Origin: Pelomonas margarita
Lineage (GTDB): Bacteria > Pseudomonadota > Gammaproteobacteria > Burkholderiales > Burkholderiaceae_C
NCBI RefSeq assembly: GCF_043555875.1
Contig: NZ_JBIGHW010000003.1
Span: 1 to 64,000, forward strand
Length of the DNA stretch: 64,000 nt
Direction: 5' to 3'
The position numbers and the translations under genes are program-made. Shown here one piece after another: positions 15,976 to 24,556 of this stretch. The notes beneath the pieces were generated by a model. The model was given only the letters and a program-made list of their open reading frames with translations. It was not told where the DNA came from and made no database searches. Numbering within the stretch: the stretch's first letter is position 1; each line of letters starts with the position of its first letter.

Positions 15976-18189
15976 ATGCGTCGCCCTGCCCTCTGCTTCC
16001 TGCTCGCGCTGCTGACCAGCGCCCACGCTCCCGCCCAACCGCCCACGCCTGCGCAGCAGACCGCGGCGCGCCCGCGCGTGGGCCTGGTGCTGTCCGGCGG
16101 CGGCGCGCGCGGGCTGGCCCACATCGGCGTGCTGCGGGTGCTGGAGGAGCTGAAGGTGCCGGTGGACCTGGTCGTCGGCACCAGCATGGGCGCCGTCGTC
16201 GGCGGCGCCTACGCATCGGGCCGCAGCGTCGACGAGCTGGAGGCCCTGGTGAAGAGCGCCAACTGGGACGCCATCCTGGCCGACCGCCCGGCGCGCGAGC
16301 GCCTGGCCATCCGCCGCCGCGAGGACGACGAGCGCCTGCCCTCGCGCATCGAGTTCGGCTTCGACCTGCGCCACGGCGCCCGCCTGCCGGCCGGGGCCGC
16401 CGGCAACGGCCAGCTGGAGGCCACGCTGACGGCGCTTCTGCCGGCCCAGCGCCTGGACGACCCGCTGCGTCGCCTGCCCCTCCCCTTCCGCGCCGTGGCC
16501 ACCGACCTGCTCTCCGGCGCCATGCTGGACCAGGCCGACACGCCACTGTTCGAGGCGCTGCGAGCGTCGATGGCCGTGCCCGGCGTGTTCTCGCCGCTGC
16601 GCATCAACGGCCGGCCGCGCGTGGACGGCGGCCTGGTGCGCAACCTGCCCATCGACATCGCCCGCCAGCTGGGGGCCGACATCATCATCGCCGTCAACGT
16701 CGGCACGCCGCTGCTGGAGGACCGCGAGATCACCAGCGCCGTCATGGTGGCCAACCAGATGCTGCAGATCCTGACCGAGCAGAACGTGCAGCGCTCGCTG
16801 CGCGAACTGCGGCCGCAGGACATCGTCATCGACCCCGACCTCGGCGGCATGGGCTTCATGGACTTCCAGCACGCCGACGAGGCCATGCGCACCGGCCGGC
16901 GCGCCGCACTGGCGGCGGGCGAGCGCCTCGCGGCACTGGCCGCCCCAGCCGCGCAGGCCGCGCTGCAGGCGCAGCGCCTGGGACTGCCGGAGGCCGCGCT
17001 GGGGGCACTGCCGCTGGGCGAGCTGACCATCACCGGCACCCGCCGCCTCAACCCCGAGGCCTTGCGCGCCGAGCTGGGGCTGCGCCCTGGCGACGCGATC
17101 GGCCGCACCGAGCCGAGCCGCGCCGTCGAGCGGCTGGACGGCACGGGCGCGCTGGAGCGCATCGAGACCGAGATCGACGACCGCGACGGCCGCCGCGACG
17201 TCGAGTTCCGGCTGACCGAGGCCGACTGGGCCGCCAGCCGGCTGCGCCTGGGGCTGGAGCTGTACAGCGACTTCGCCGACGCCAGCAGCTACTCGCTGGT
17301 GGCCATGCACGTGGCCGACTGGCTCAACCCCTGGGGTGCCGAGCTGCGCAGCGTGGCCCGCATCGGCACCACGCGCGGGCTGAACACCGAGTTCCACCAG
17401 CCGCTGGGCCCGGGCTCGCGCTGGTTCGCGTCCGCCAAGCTGGGCTACGAGGCCGGTGCCAGCGACATCTTCAACCAGGGCCAGCGCGCGCTGCGCCTGT
17501 CCAGCAGCCTGACCAGCGCGCAGCTGGAGCTGGGCCACCGCGTGGCCGGCCTGGGCGACGTGCGGCTGGGCATCGGCCGGCTGCGCGCCAGCAACGAGGT
17601 GGTACTGCCTCTGCTGAGCGGCAGCCGCGCCTCCAACACCTACAGCCAGCAGTACCTGGAGCTGCACACCGACACGCTGGACTCGCTGGCCTTCCCCAGC
17701 CGCGGCCAGTGGACGACAGCGCGCATCGAATGGCTGCAGCCGCGCGGCGAAGGTGGCGTTGTCAACGCCTCGCTGCTGGGGCTGACGGCCTTCCGCCTCG
17801 GCGAATGGGCCGGCCAGCTCTACGGCGAGTACGCCCATGCCGAGCGCGGCCAGGCACGGTCGCTCGGCGGCTACCTGCGCCTGTCGGGCACGCCCGACGG
17901 CGCGCTGCTGGGCGAGAACATGCTGCTGGCCCGCCTCGTGATGGCACGCCGCATCGGCCAGATGCCGGTGGGCCTGGGCGGCGCCGTGCGCATGGGCTTC
18001 TCGCTGGAGAGCGGTGCCGTGGGCAACGGCGCCGGGCTGAAACTGTCCAACCTGCCGCGCCACGGCTGGCAGCAGGCCGCCAGCGGCTTCCTCAGCGTGG
18101 ATACGCGCTTCGGGCCATTCTTTCTCGCCGTGGGCGCCACGCGCGGCGGGCACACGTCGGCCTACCTGCTGCTGGGACCGACGTGGTGA
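15976..18189 (+). CDS. patatin-like phospholipase with outer-membrane barrel (PlpD/type Vd-like)
   Basis: A 737-residue protein: signal peptide (about 1-20), patatin domain (about 34-235), a POTRA-like module (about 345-420, GELTITGTRRLNPEALRAEL) and a C-terminal 16-strand-type bacterial surface antigen barrel ending in Trp. The lipase site is intact: oxyanion GGGARG (41-46), nucleophile Ser70 in GTSMG and catalytic Asp217 in DGG. This order matches type Vd autotransporters such as PlpD, where the barrel moves the phospholipase A1/A2 domain to the cell surface. It begins 30 bases after a solute-binding-like gene. Its lipid substrate is unknown. Confidence 0.88.
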   Translation: MRRPALCFLLALLTSAHAPAQPPTPAQQTAARPRVGLVLSGGGARGLAHIGVLRVLEELKVPVDLVVGTSMGAVVGGAYASGRSVDELEALVKSANWDAILADRPARERLAIRRREDDERLPSRIEFGFDLRHGARLPAGAAGNGQLEATLTALLPAQRLDDPLRRLPLPFRAVATDLLSGAMLDQADTPLFEALRASMAVPGVFSPLRINGRPRVDGGLVRNLPIDIARQLGADIIIAVNVGTPLLEDREITSAVMVANQMLQILTEQNVQRSLRELRPQDIVIDPDLGGMGFMDFQHADEAMRTGRRAALAAGERLAALAAPAAQAALQAQRLGLPEAALGALPLGELTITGTRRLNPEALRAELGLRPGDAIGRTEPSRAVERLDGTGALERIETEIDDRDGRRDVEFRLTEADWAASRLRLGLELYSDFADASSYSLVAMHVADWLNPWGAELRSVARIGTTRGLNTEFHQPLGPGSRWFASAKLGYEAGASDIFNQGQRALRLSSSLTSAQLELGHRVAGLGDVRLGIGRLRASNEVVLPLLSGSRASNTYSQQYLELHTDTLDSLAFPSRGQWTTARIEWLQPRGEGGVVNASLLGLTAFRLGEWAGQLYGEYAHAERGQARSLGGYLRLSGTPDGALLGENMLLARLVMARRIGQMPVGLGGAVRMGFSLESGAVGNGAGLKLSNLPRHGWQQAASGFLSVDTRFGPFFLAVGATRGGHTSAYLLLGPTW

Positions 18190-18207
18190 GGACCGCTGGA
18201 CGGCTCG

Positions 18208-19314
18208 TCAGCGGACGAACCGATTGCCGCGCGACAGAATGGTCAGGTCCACGAAACTGCTGCCATGGCGATTGCCATTGGCGTAGTTGAGAACGAAACC
18301 GTTCAGGTCCACGCGCCCCAGCGAGCCCATCGCGGCCAGCACCCCCTCGCGGGTGAGCTTCGCGGGCCCGGCCTTCTTAAGTGCGACCACCAGCGCCTTG
18401 GCGGCCAGGCAGGACTCCAGCGACGTGTAATTCAGCTTCGCGCCGTTGAACGACTCCAGCGCGTCCGCGCACTCCTTCACCACCGGCCGCGAGGCATGGC
18501 TGGCCGCCCGGGGTGCCGGCATCACCTGCGCCACCACCGTGCCTCGGGCGGCCCCCCCGATACCATCGGCCAGCTCATCCGGATTGACGAACGAAAGCGC
18601 GGCCACGGGCACGTGCGAACTGATGTCGGCCGTGATCTTCAAGTAATCGGCCACCGGCGGGTGCTGAGTGGTCACAAACACATAGTGCGGCGCACTGCCG
18701 AGCAGTGCATCGACCTGCGCCTTGCTCAGCGCCACGCCGCGCTTGACCAACACGCCCGGCGGCTTGGGCAGGCCGGCGGCGACGTGGGCTGCGGCAACCG
18801 CCTCATAGTTGCTGCGGCCCACTTCGTCGTCATAGGACAGCACGGCGGTCTTGTTCGCACCGACCTCGCGCTTTGCCTCCAGGATCTTCGCCGCCTCGTC
18901 CTGGTAAGACGCCCTGATCGTGAACACATTGGGATGGCTGCGCAGGCTCAGCGACCCGCTGAACGGCGCGAAGAACAACACCCGATTCCTGGCCGCAAGC
19001 GGCAGCGCGTCAAGGCTGGCGGTGGCCGAGCTGTAGCCGAACAAGGCAACCGCCTTGTGCTTGTCCAGCAACTGCAGGGTGTTGTCGGCCGCCCGCTTGC
19101 GATCGTTGGCGTTGTCCAGCGTCACCAGATGGATGGCACGCCCCAGCGCACCGCTCGCATTCACGCGGGCGAACACGGCCTGTGCGCCATCGCGCATGTC
19201 GCGACCGATGTCTGCATTGGCGCCACTGAGCGCGACTGACTGTCCGATCACGATGTCATCAGCGAACACGGCGGGGGCAACGGCAGCCAACAAGGCCGCA
19301 AGCAAAGTTTTCAA
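18208..19314 (-). CDS. ABC transporter substrate-binding protein, Leu/Ile/Val type (orphan)
   Basis: A periplasmic binding protein of the Peripla_BP_6/LivJ class, about 368 residues. TTG 19314 is preferred as start: an AGGAG lies five bases upstream and the product begins with a clean signal peptide (MKTLLAALLAAVAPAVFA). TTG 19329 would start inside the ribosome-binding site. The mature protein opens DDIVIGQSVALSGANADIGRDMRDGAQAVFARVN, which is typical of the family. No livH/M/G/F permease or ATPase genes adjoin, so it either works with a distant transporter or senses ligand. It shares the minus strand with ispD but is separated from it by 59 bases. Confidence 0.8.
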   Translation of the reverse strand: MKTLLAALLAAVAPAVFADDIVIGQSVALSGANADIGRDMRDGAQAVFARVNASGALGRAIHLVTLDNANDRKRAADNTLQLLDKHKAVALFGYSSATASLDALPLAARNRVLFFAPFSGSLSLRSHPNVFTIRASYQDEAAKILEAKREVGANKTAVLSYDDEVGRSNYEAVAAAHVAAGLPKPPGVLVKRGVALSKAQVDALLGSAPHYVFVTTQHPPVADYLKITADISSHVPVAALSFVNPDELADGIGGAARGTVVAQVMPAPRAASHASRPVVKECADALESFNGAKLNYTSLESCLAAKALVVALKKAGPAKLTREGVLAAMGSLGRVDLNGFVLNYANGNRHGSSFVDLTILSRGNRFVR

Positions 19315-19373
19315 AACATCTCCTGGCAACTACCAATTGTCAGGATGTTAGTTGACCCAACCCAGGTCACCAT

Positions 19374-20060
19374 TCAACGGACAACAAGCAGATGCGCTGC
19401 AAGCGCGAAGTCCTCCGGCCACGTCACCTTGAAGTTGGCCATCGACGCGCGCACCAGCTGCGGCGCCAGGCCCAGCGCCTCGACGGCGCTGGCCTCGTCG
19501 GTCGCCGCAGCACCCATCGCCGACAACGCCTGCTCGACAAGGCCGAGGCGGAACATTTGCGGCGTCTGCGCCGCCCACTTGTCGCGCCGGTCCACGGTGG
19601 CAGTGACGCGGCCGTCGGCGCTGCCGGCCTTCAGCGTGTCGGCAATCGGCTGAGCGAGCAGGCCGCCGACGGCGTCGTGCTCACACGCGTCAATCAGCGC
19701 ATCGACCCACGACGGCTGCAGCAGGCAGCGGGCGGCGTCATGCACCAGCACCCAGTCATCGTCCGTCGCACCCCGGCGGCGCAGATCGGCCAGGCCGCCC
19801 AGCACGCTGTCGGCCCGGCTCGCGCCACCCACACGTGCCACCCATGCGCTACAGCCCGGCAATGCGGCCTCGAAGCGGTCATCGGCCGGCGACAGCACCA
19901 CCAGCGTCTGCACGAGGCGCGGCACGGCCGCCAGCGCGGCCAGCGTATGGGCCAGCATGGGGCGGCCGGCGATCTCGACGTACTGCTTGGGCATGCCGGC
20001 GCCGGAGCGCTCGCCGATGCCGGCGGCGGGAACGAGGGCGAAGAAACGGGGAACGGTCAT
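19374..20060 (-). CDS. ispD: 2-C-methyl-D-erythritol 4-phosphate cytidylyltransferase
   Basis: A MEP-pathway enzyme that joins CTP and methylerythritol 4-phosphate. ATG 20060 gives 228 residues beginning TVPRFFALVPAAGIGERSG; an earlier ATG at 20081 would add seven residues. The motif AAGIGxRxGxxxPKQY binds CTP. VLVHDAARCL and RVTATVDRRDKWAAQTPQMF follow in family order. It is divergent from the RlmN-like gene, with start codons about 40 bases apart. In many betaproteobacteria mfd, ispD and ispF are adjacent; here they are spread over 20 kb. Confidence 0.93.
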   Translation of the reverse strand: MTVPRFFALVPAAGIGERSGAGMPKQYVEIAGRPMLAHTLAALAAVPRLVQTLVVLSPADDRFEAALPGCSAWVARVGGASRADSVLGGLADLRRRGATDDDWVLVHDAARCLLQPSWVDALIDACEHDAVGGLLAQPIADTLKAGSADGRVTATVDRRDKWAAQTPQMFRLGLVEQALSAMGAAATDEASAVEALGLAPQLVRASMANFKVTWPEDFALAAHLLVVR

Positions 20061-20098
20061 TGGCCGCATTTTCAAGGTCAACCGACAATCGCGCCGTC

Positions 20099-21136
20099 AT
20101 GCTGATCTCCGACCTCCGCCAACGCCTGCGCGCGCTGGGCGCCAACCCTGCCCATGAGTCCCGCGTGCTGCGCCACTGGCTGCAGCTCCTCCCGCTGGAC
20201 GCCGGCAAACAACCGCTGCAGGGCTGGCTGCCCAAGGCCGTCATGGCCGCGCTGCCGGACCTGTTCGCCGAGCTGGACGCGCTGCTGACCGTGAAGAGCG
20301 AGCATGCCGGCGGCGACGGCATCTCGGCGCGCCTGCTGCTGGGCCTGGCAGATGGCCAGACCGTGGAGACCGTGCTGCTGCCGCGCGACGGCGTCTGCGT
20401 GTCCAGCCAGGTGGGCTGCGCGGTGGGCTGCCGCTTTTGCATGACCGGCGTGGACGGGCTGATCCGCCAGGTCGGCAGCGGCGAGATCGTGGCCCAGGTG
20501 CTGCTGGCGCGGCGCCGCAACGCCAGGCTGAAGAAGGTCGTCTTCATGGGCATGGGCGAGCCAGCGCACAACCTGGCCAACGTGCTGGACGCTGTTCGGC
20601 TGCTGGGCCGCGAGGGCGGCTTCGCGCACAAGCAGCTGGTGTTCTCCACCGTAGGCGACGAGCGCGCCTTTGCCGCGCTGAACGAAGCCGAGGTCAAGCC
20701 GGCGCTGGCACTGAGCCTGCACACAACCGATGCCGACAAGCGCGCCTATCTGCTGCCGCGCGCGCCACGCATCTCGCCGGAAGACTTGGTGGAGGCCGCC
20801 GACGCCTACGCCCGCGCCAGCGGCTACCCCATCCAGTACCAGTGGACGCTGCTGAACGGCGTCAACGACGGGCCGGAGGAGCTGGACGGCATCGTGCGCC
20901 TGCTCAAGGGCCGCTACGGGCTGCTGAACATGATCCCGTTCAACAGCAACGAGGGCCTGCCCTTCCAGCGCCCCAGTTGGGAACGCGCGCGCGCCATTGC
21001 GGCCGAGCTGTCCGCGCGCGGCGTGCTGACCAAGCTGCGCGATTCCGCCGGCCAAGACGTCGAGGGCGGCTGCGGCCAGCTGCGCGCCCGCGAGGCCAAG
21101 GGCCGCCCGGCGCGGGTTGTGAGGATTCACGCCTGA
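20099..21136 (+). CDS. RlmN/Cfr-family radical SAM RNA methyltransferase
   Basis: A 345-residue enzyme with the radical SAM cluster ligands Cys107, Cys111 and Cys114 (CAVGCRFCM). It has the SAM-binding GMGEP motif, STVG and LHTTD segments, and the resolving Cys325 in EGGCGQL that forms the methyl-transfer intermediate. RlmN methylates C2 of A2503 in 23S rRNA and A37 of some tRNAs. The catalytic core is intact, but the N-terminal accessory domain is short and unlike canonical RlmN, so this is probably a second family member rather than the housekeeping rlmN. RNA target unknown. Confidence 0.82.
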   Translation: MLISDLRQRLRALGANPAHESRVLRHWLQLLPLDAGKQPLQGWLPKAVMAALPDLFAELDALLTVKSEHAGGDGISARLLLGLADGQTVETVLLPRDGVCVSSQVGCAVGCRFCMTGVDGLIRQVGSGEIVAQVLLARRRNARLKKVVFMGMGEPAHNLANVLDAVRLLGREGGFAHKQLVFSTVGDERAFAALNEAEVKPALALSLHTTDADKRAYLLPRAPRISPEDLVEAADAYARASGYPIQYQWTLLNGVNDGPEELDGIVRLLKGRYGLLNMIPFNSNEGLPFQRPSWERARAIAAELSARGVLTKLRDSAGQDVEGGCGQLRAREAKGRPARVVRIHA

Positions 21137-21240
21137 CGCAGGCAACAGCCACCAGAAACGGTGGCTCCCGGCCGAGGCCGCCGCCACAGAATGCGCCCGC
21201 CGCATCAGGAATGCGAGAAGACAGCCCCCCCGGAGGAGAG

Positions 21241-21840
21241 ATGACCCGACTTCACGCATTCGCCCGCCGCGCCCGCCTGGCCACGCTGATCGCCGGCACC
21301 GCGCTGTGCCTGCAGGCCGGCGCCGCCACCACCGTGCACAAATTCGAACCCACGGCGCAGCTGGGCGGCAACACGCTGCAGCTCAACGGCAAGGGCACGC
21401 GCGTGCGCCTGGTGTTCAAGGCCTACGACATGGGTCTGTACACCACCCGCCGCGCCAGCACGCCGGCTGAGCTGCTGACGCTGCCCGGGCCGAAGCGGCT
21501 GCAGTTCACGGCGCTGCGCGAACTTCAGGGCACCGAGCTGGGCCGCCTGTTCCTGCGCGGCATGGGCGACAACGCGCCCAGCGCCCAGCTGACCCGGCAC
21601 ACGCTGTCCACCACGCGGCTGATCGAGATCTTCTCGGGCAAGCCCAAGCTGATGCCCGGCGACACCTTCGCGATGGATTTCATCCCCGGCAAGGGCACGC
21701 AGTTCTACATCCAGGGCCAGGCCCAGGGCGAGCCGGTCGGCGACGACGAGTTCTTCTCGCTGGTGCTGCGCATCTGGTTTGGCGACATGCCGGCCGACGT
21801 CAAGCTGCGCGACGCACTGCTGGACGGCGGTCGGGACTGA
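21241..21840 (+). CDS. chalcone isomerase-like exported protein
   Basis: 199 residues starting at ATG 21241 behind a strong GGAGGAGAG. A signal peptide (about 1-28, ending LQAGA) predicts export. The mature part matches the bacterial chalcone-isomerase-like domain: NGKGTRVRLVFKAYDMGLYTTR, then PKRLQFTALRELQGTELGR and PGDTFAMDFIPGKGTQFYI. Bacterial members are not known to act on flavonoids; a fatty-acid-binding or other envelope role is possible. It stands between the methylase and ldhA with its own ribosome-binding site. Confidence 0.82.
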   Translation: MTRLHAFARRARLATLIAGTALCLQAGAATTVHKFEPTAQLGGNTLQLNGKGTRVRLVFKAYDMGLYTTRRASTPAELLTLPGPKRLQFTALRELQGTELGRLFLRGMGDNAPSAQLTRHTLSTTRLIEIFSGKPKLMPGDTFAMDFIPGKGTQFYIQGQAQGEPVGDDEFFSLVLRIWFGDMPADVKLRDALLDGGRD

Positions 21841-21890
21841 CACCCTCGCCCCGGGCCTAGGATGGGGCATCGCCAGGCCCCATCGCCCGC

Positions 21891-22883
21891 ATGAAAACCG
21901 CCGTCTTCAGCGCCCGCCGCTACGACCAGTCGCTGCTCAGCCAGGCCAACGCCCAGGCTGGCCATGAGCTCGTCTTCATCCAGGACCGCCTGACCGCCGA
22001 CACCGCGCGGCTGGCTGAAGGCTGCGCGGCCGTGTGCGTGTTCGTCAACGACAACGTGGACGCCGCCGTGCTGGCTCGCCTCGCGGCGCAGGGCACACGC
22101 ATCGTCGCGACACGCTCCACTGGCTACAACCACATCGACGCGGCCGCCGCCGCCACGCTGGGCGTCGCCGTCGTGCGCGTGACCGACTACTCGCCGCACT
22201 CGGTGGCCGAATTCGCCGTCGGGCTGCTGCTGGCCGTCAACCGCAAGATCGCCCGCGCCAGCCTGCGCACCCGCGAGGGCAACTTCGAGCTCGACGGGCT
22301 GATGGGCTTCGACCTGCACGGCAAGACCGTGGGTGTGATCGGCACGGGCAAGATCGGCGCCATCTTCGCGCGCATCCTGCACGGCTTCGGCTGCACGCTG
22401 CTGGGGCATGACCTGACCCCCAACCCAGCCTTCGAGGCGCTGGGCGGGCGTTACGTGCCGGTGGCCGAGCTGATGGCGCAGTCCGACGTCATCTCGCTGC
22501 ACTGCCCGCTGTTCGAAAGCACGCACCACATCGTCAACGCGGCCTCGCTGGCAGGCGTGAAGCGCGGCGCCATCCTCGTCAACACCAGCCGGGGCGGCCT
22601 GGTGGACACCGAGGCGGCCGTCCAGGCGCTCAAGACGGGCCAGCTGGGCGGCCTGGCCCTGGACGTCTACGAGCAGGAGGCCAGCCTGTTCTTCCAGGAC
22701 CTGTCGTCCACCATCATCACCGACGATGTGATCCAGCGCCTGGTGTCCTTCCCCAACGTCATCGTCACCGGCCACCAGGCCTTCTTCACCGTCGAGGCCA
22801 TCGGCCAGATCATGGCCACGACGGTCGAGAGCCTGAGCGACTTCGAAGCCGGGCGGCCGCTGCGCAACCGCATTCCCGCGTAG
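21891..22883 (+). CDS. ldhA: D-lactate dehydrogenase (2-hydroxyacid dehydrogenase family)
   Basis: 330 residues of the D-2-hydroxyacid dehydrogenase family, closest in pattern to fermentative LdhA: MKTAVFSARRYD at the start, ATRSTGYNHID, nucleotide-binding VGVIGTGKIG, catalytic Arg in NTSRGGLVD, a Glu in ALDVYEQEA and His in GHQAFFT. It reduces pyruvate to D-lactate with NADH, recycling NAD under low oxygen. It is cytoplasmic and monocistronic by spacing (50 bases from the gene before). The next gene belongs to the metal-efflux cluster. Confidence 0.9.
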   Translation: MKTAVFSARRYDQSLLSQANAQAGHELVFIQDRLTADTARLAEGCAAVCVFVNDNVDAAVLARLAAQGTRIVATRSTGYNHIDAAAAATLGVAVVRVTDYSPHSVAEFAVGLLLAVNRKIARASLRTREGNFELDGLMGFDLHGKTVGVIGTGKIGAIFARILHGFGCTLLGHDLTPNPAFEALGGRYVPVAELMAQSDVISLHCPLFESTHHIVNAASLAGVKRGAILVNTSRGGLVDTEAAVQALKTGQLGGLALDVYEQEASLFFQDLSSTIITDDVIQRLVSFPNVIVTGHQAFFTVEAIGQIMATTVESLSDFEAGRPLRNRIPA

Positions 22884-22916
22884 GGGCTTGTCCATCTCTG
22901 CCTAGAATCCGCACCC

Positions 22917-23240
22917 ATGCGTCGCTGGTTCCTCGCCCTGATGGCCCTGTTCGTCGCCGCCCAGATGAGCTGGGCGGGCGCGCAGCTGTGCTGCGTGGCC
23001 GAACTGGCGCCGCAGCAGACCGAGCAGTCTGTCGCGGCCCATGACGCCGTGCCTGGCGAGGCGCAGGCCGTCTGCGAGACCGGCCATTGCCACTGCCACC
23101 ACGCCGGCTGCGCCGCGCCGCTGGATGAACGGCGCGCCCATCCGGCGCGCCAGGCCGCACCGCCCGAGCCGGCCGCGCTGAGGCAGCCCAAGTCCCACAT
23201 CCCTGCCGGGCTCGAACGCCCCGACTGGCTGCGCGCCTGA
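22917..23240 (+). CDS. czcI: CzcI-like Cys/His-rich exported protein
   Basis: 107 residues with a signal peptide (MRRWFLALMALFVAAQMSWA) that closely resembles the start of CzcI from czc operons. The mature part is rich in Cys and His (LCC and GHCHCHHAGC), suiting zinc, cobalt or cadmium binding in the periplasm. It lies directly upstream of czcCBA. CzcI is thought to modulate expression of the efflux genes. The identity rests on signal-peptide similarity, size, metal-ligand content and position, not on a strong motif. Confidence 0.65.
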   Translation: MRRWFLALMALFVAAQMSWAGAQLCCVAELAPQQTEQSVAAHDAVPGEAQAVCETGHCHCHHAGCAAPLDERRAHPARQAAPPEPAALRQPKSHIPAGLERPDWLRA

Positions 23241-23241
23241 G

Positions 23242-23309
23242 TCGGCGCGTCGCTTTCACCCCCCTTCCCTGACGAAGCGAGGCACCCGCCGGGTGCCCCG
23301 ACGCGCCGA
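23242..23309 (+). promoter_or_regulatory. nested hairpin in the czcI-czcC spacer
   Basis: An 11-bp perfect outer stem pairs 23242-23252 with 23299-23309. It encloses a 7-bp hairpin (23281-23287 with 23291-23297, loop GCC). The outer arm begins one base after the czcI stop. No T-run follows, so it is not a standard terminator. It may adjust mRNA stability or expression of czcCBA relative to czcI. Confidence 0.45.
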
Positions 23310-23343
23310 ACTGCCTGCCGTTGTTCCACCACCGGAGAGTTCG

Positions 23344-24552
23344 ATGCGATCCCTGTTCCCGGCGCTGCTGTTGGCGCTGGCCCCTGGCGTGTCCCACGCC
23401 CTCACGCTGGCCGAGGCGCAAGCCCTGGCCCTGACCCACAACCCCGAACTGGCCCAGGCGCGGCTGGAGCTGCAGGCGCTGCAAGGTGCCGAACTGCAGG
23501 CCGGCGCGCGACCCAACCCCGAGCTGGGCCTGCTGCTGGAGGACACCCGTGCCGCCACACGCAGCAGCACCGTCCAGCTCAGCCAGGCGCTGGAGCTGGG
23601 TGGCAAGCGCGCCGCCCGCATGGCCGCCGCCGTACAGGCCCGCGAGCAGGCCGCCGTGGCTTTGCTGGCCAAGCAGGCCGAGCTGCGCGCCGGCGTGGCC
23701 GCAGCGTTCTTTGAATTGCTGGGCGCCGAGGCACAGCAGCGGCTCGCCGCCTCGGCCGTCACGCTGGCGGCCCAGGCCAGCGCGGCGGCGGCGCTGCGGC
23801 TGCAGGCTGGCAAGGTGCCGCCGCTGGAGGCCGCCAAGGCCCGCGTCGCCGAGGCCCAGGCGCGCGCCGAGCTGGCCCAGGCGCAGAGCGCCACGCTGCA
23901 GGCACGCGCGCGCCTGGCGGCCCTGTGGGCACACGGCCCGCAGGCCGTGCCCCACGCCGAGGGTGACGCCGCCACGCTGCCCGCCCTGCCCGATGCCGGG
24001 CAGCTGCTGGCCTGGCAGGCCGACGCGCCCGCGCTGCGCCTGGCGCAGCTGGACATCGCCCGCCGCCATGCGCTGACCGCCGGCGAGCGCGCCCGGCGCG
24101 TACCCGATGTGACGCTGACGCTGGGCGCCAAGCGCGACGCCGAGCTCGGACGCACCCAGGCCGTCATCGGCCTGACGCTGCCGCTGCCGCTGGCCGACCG
24201 CAACCAGGGTGGCCTGCTGGAAGCCCTGCGCCGCGAGGACCAGGCACGCGAGGCGCTGCACGCCGCGACGCTGAAGCTGCAAGTGGACGTGGCCGCCGCG
24301 GCCGAGCGCCTGCGCGCCAGCCGCGAGCAGGCGCTGCTGCTGGCCGGCGAGGCCCTGGCCACCGCGCGGGCTGCGCACGACACGGCGCTGCGGGGCTACG
24401 AGCTCGGCAAGTTCGCCTTCCTGGACGTGCTGGATGCCCAGCGCAGCCTGTTCCAGCTGCAACGCCAGCAGCTGCAGCACATCGCCGACGCCCACCGCGC
24501 CGCCGCCGAGCTGGACCGTCTGCTCGGCCGCAACACCCAAGACAAGGACTGA
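23344..24552 (+). CDS. czcC: heavy-metal efflux outer-membrane channel CzcC (TolC family)
   Basis: 402 residues from ATG 23344. A signal peptide ending VSHA is followed by the TolC-type LTLAEAQALALTHNPELAQARLEL repeat. The second repeat carries ELGKFAFLDVLDAQRSLFQLQRQQL, the hallmark of the CzcC/CusC-like branch, and long amphipathic helices are present throughout. It forms the outer-membrane exit duct of the czc pump. Its stop is four bases before czcB, so the genes are in one operon. An earlier in-frame ATG at 23293 lacks a signal peptide and is not preferred. Confidence 0.9.
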   Translation: MRSLFPALLLALAPGVSHALTLAEAQALALTHNPELAQARLELQALQGAELQAGARPNPELGLLLEDTRAATRSSTVQLSQALELGGKRAARMAAAVQAREQAAVALLAKQAELRAGVAAAFFELLGAEAQQRLAASAVTLAAQASAAAALRLQAGKVPPLEAAKARVAEAQARAELAQAQSATLQARARLAALWAHGPQAVPHAEGDAATLPALPDAGQLLAWQADAPALRLAQLDIARRHALTAGERARRVPDVTLTLGAKRDAELGRTQAVIGLTLPLPLADRNQGGLLEALRREDQAREALHAATLKLQVDVAAAAERLRASREQALLLAGEALATARAAHDTALRGYELGKFAFLDVLDAQRSLFQLQRQQLQHIADAHRAAAELDRLLGRNTQDKD

Positions 24553-24556
24553 CCCC

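Noticed and set aside
15519..18290. Very long open frame (over 900 codons) overlapping the patatin gene in another frame
   Set aside because: Its translation is Arg/Pro/Ala-rich low complexity with no recognisable domain. The patatin/barrel protein in the other frame is clearly real. Such shadows are expected at this GC content.
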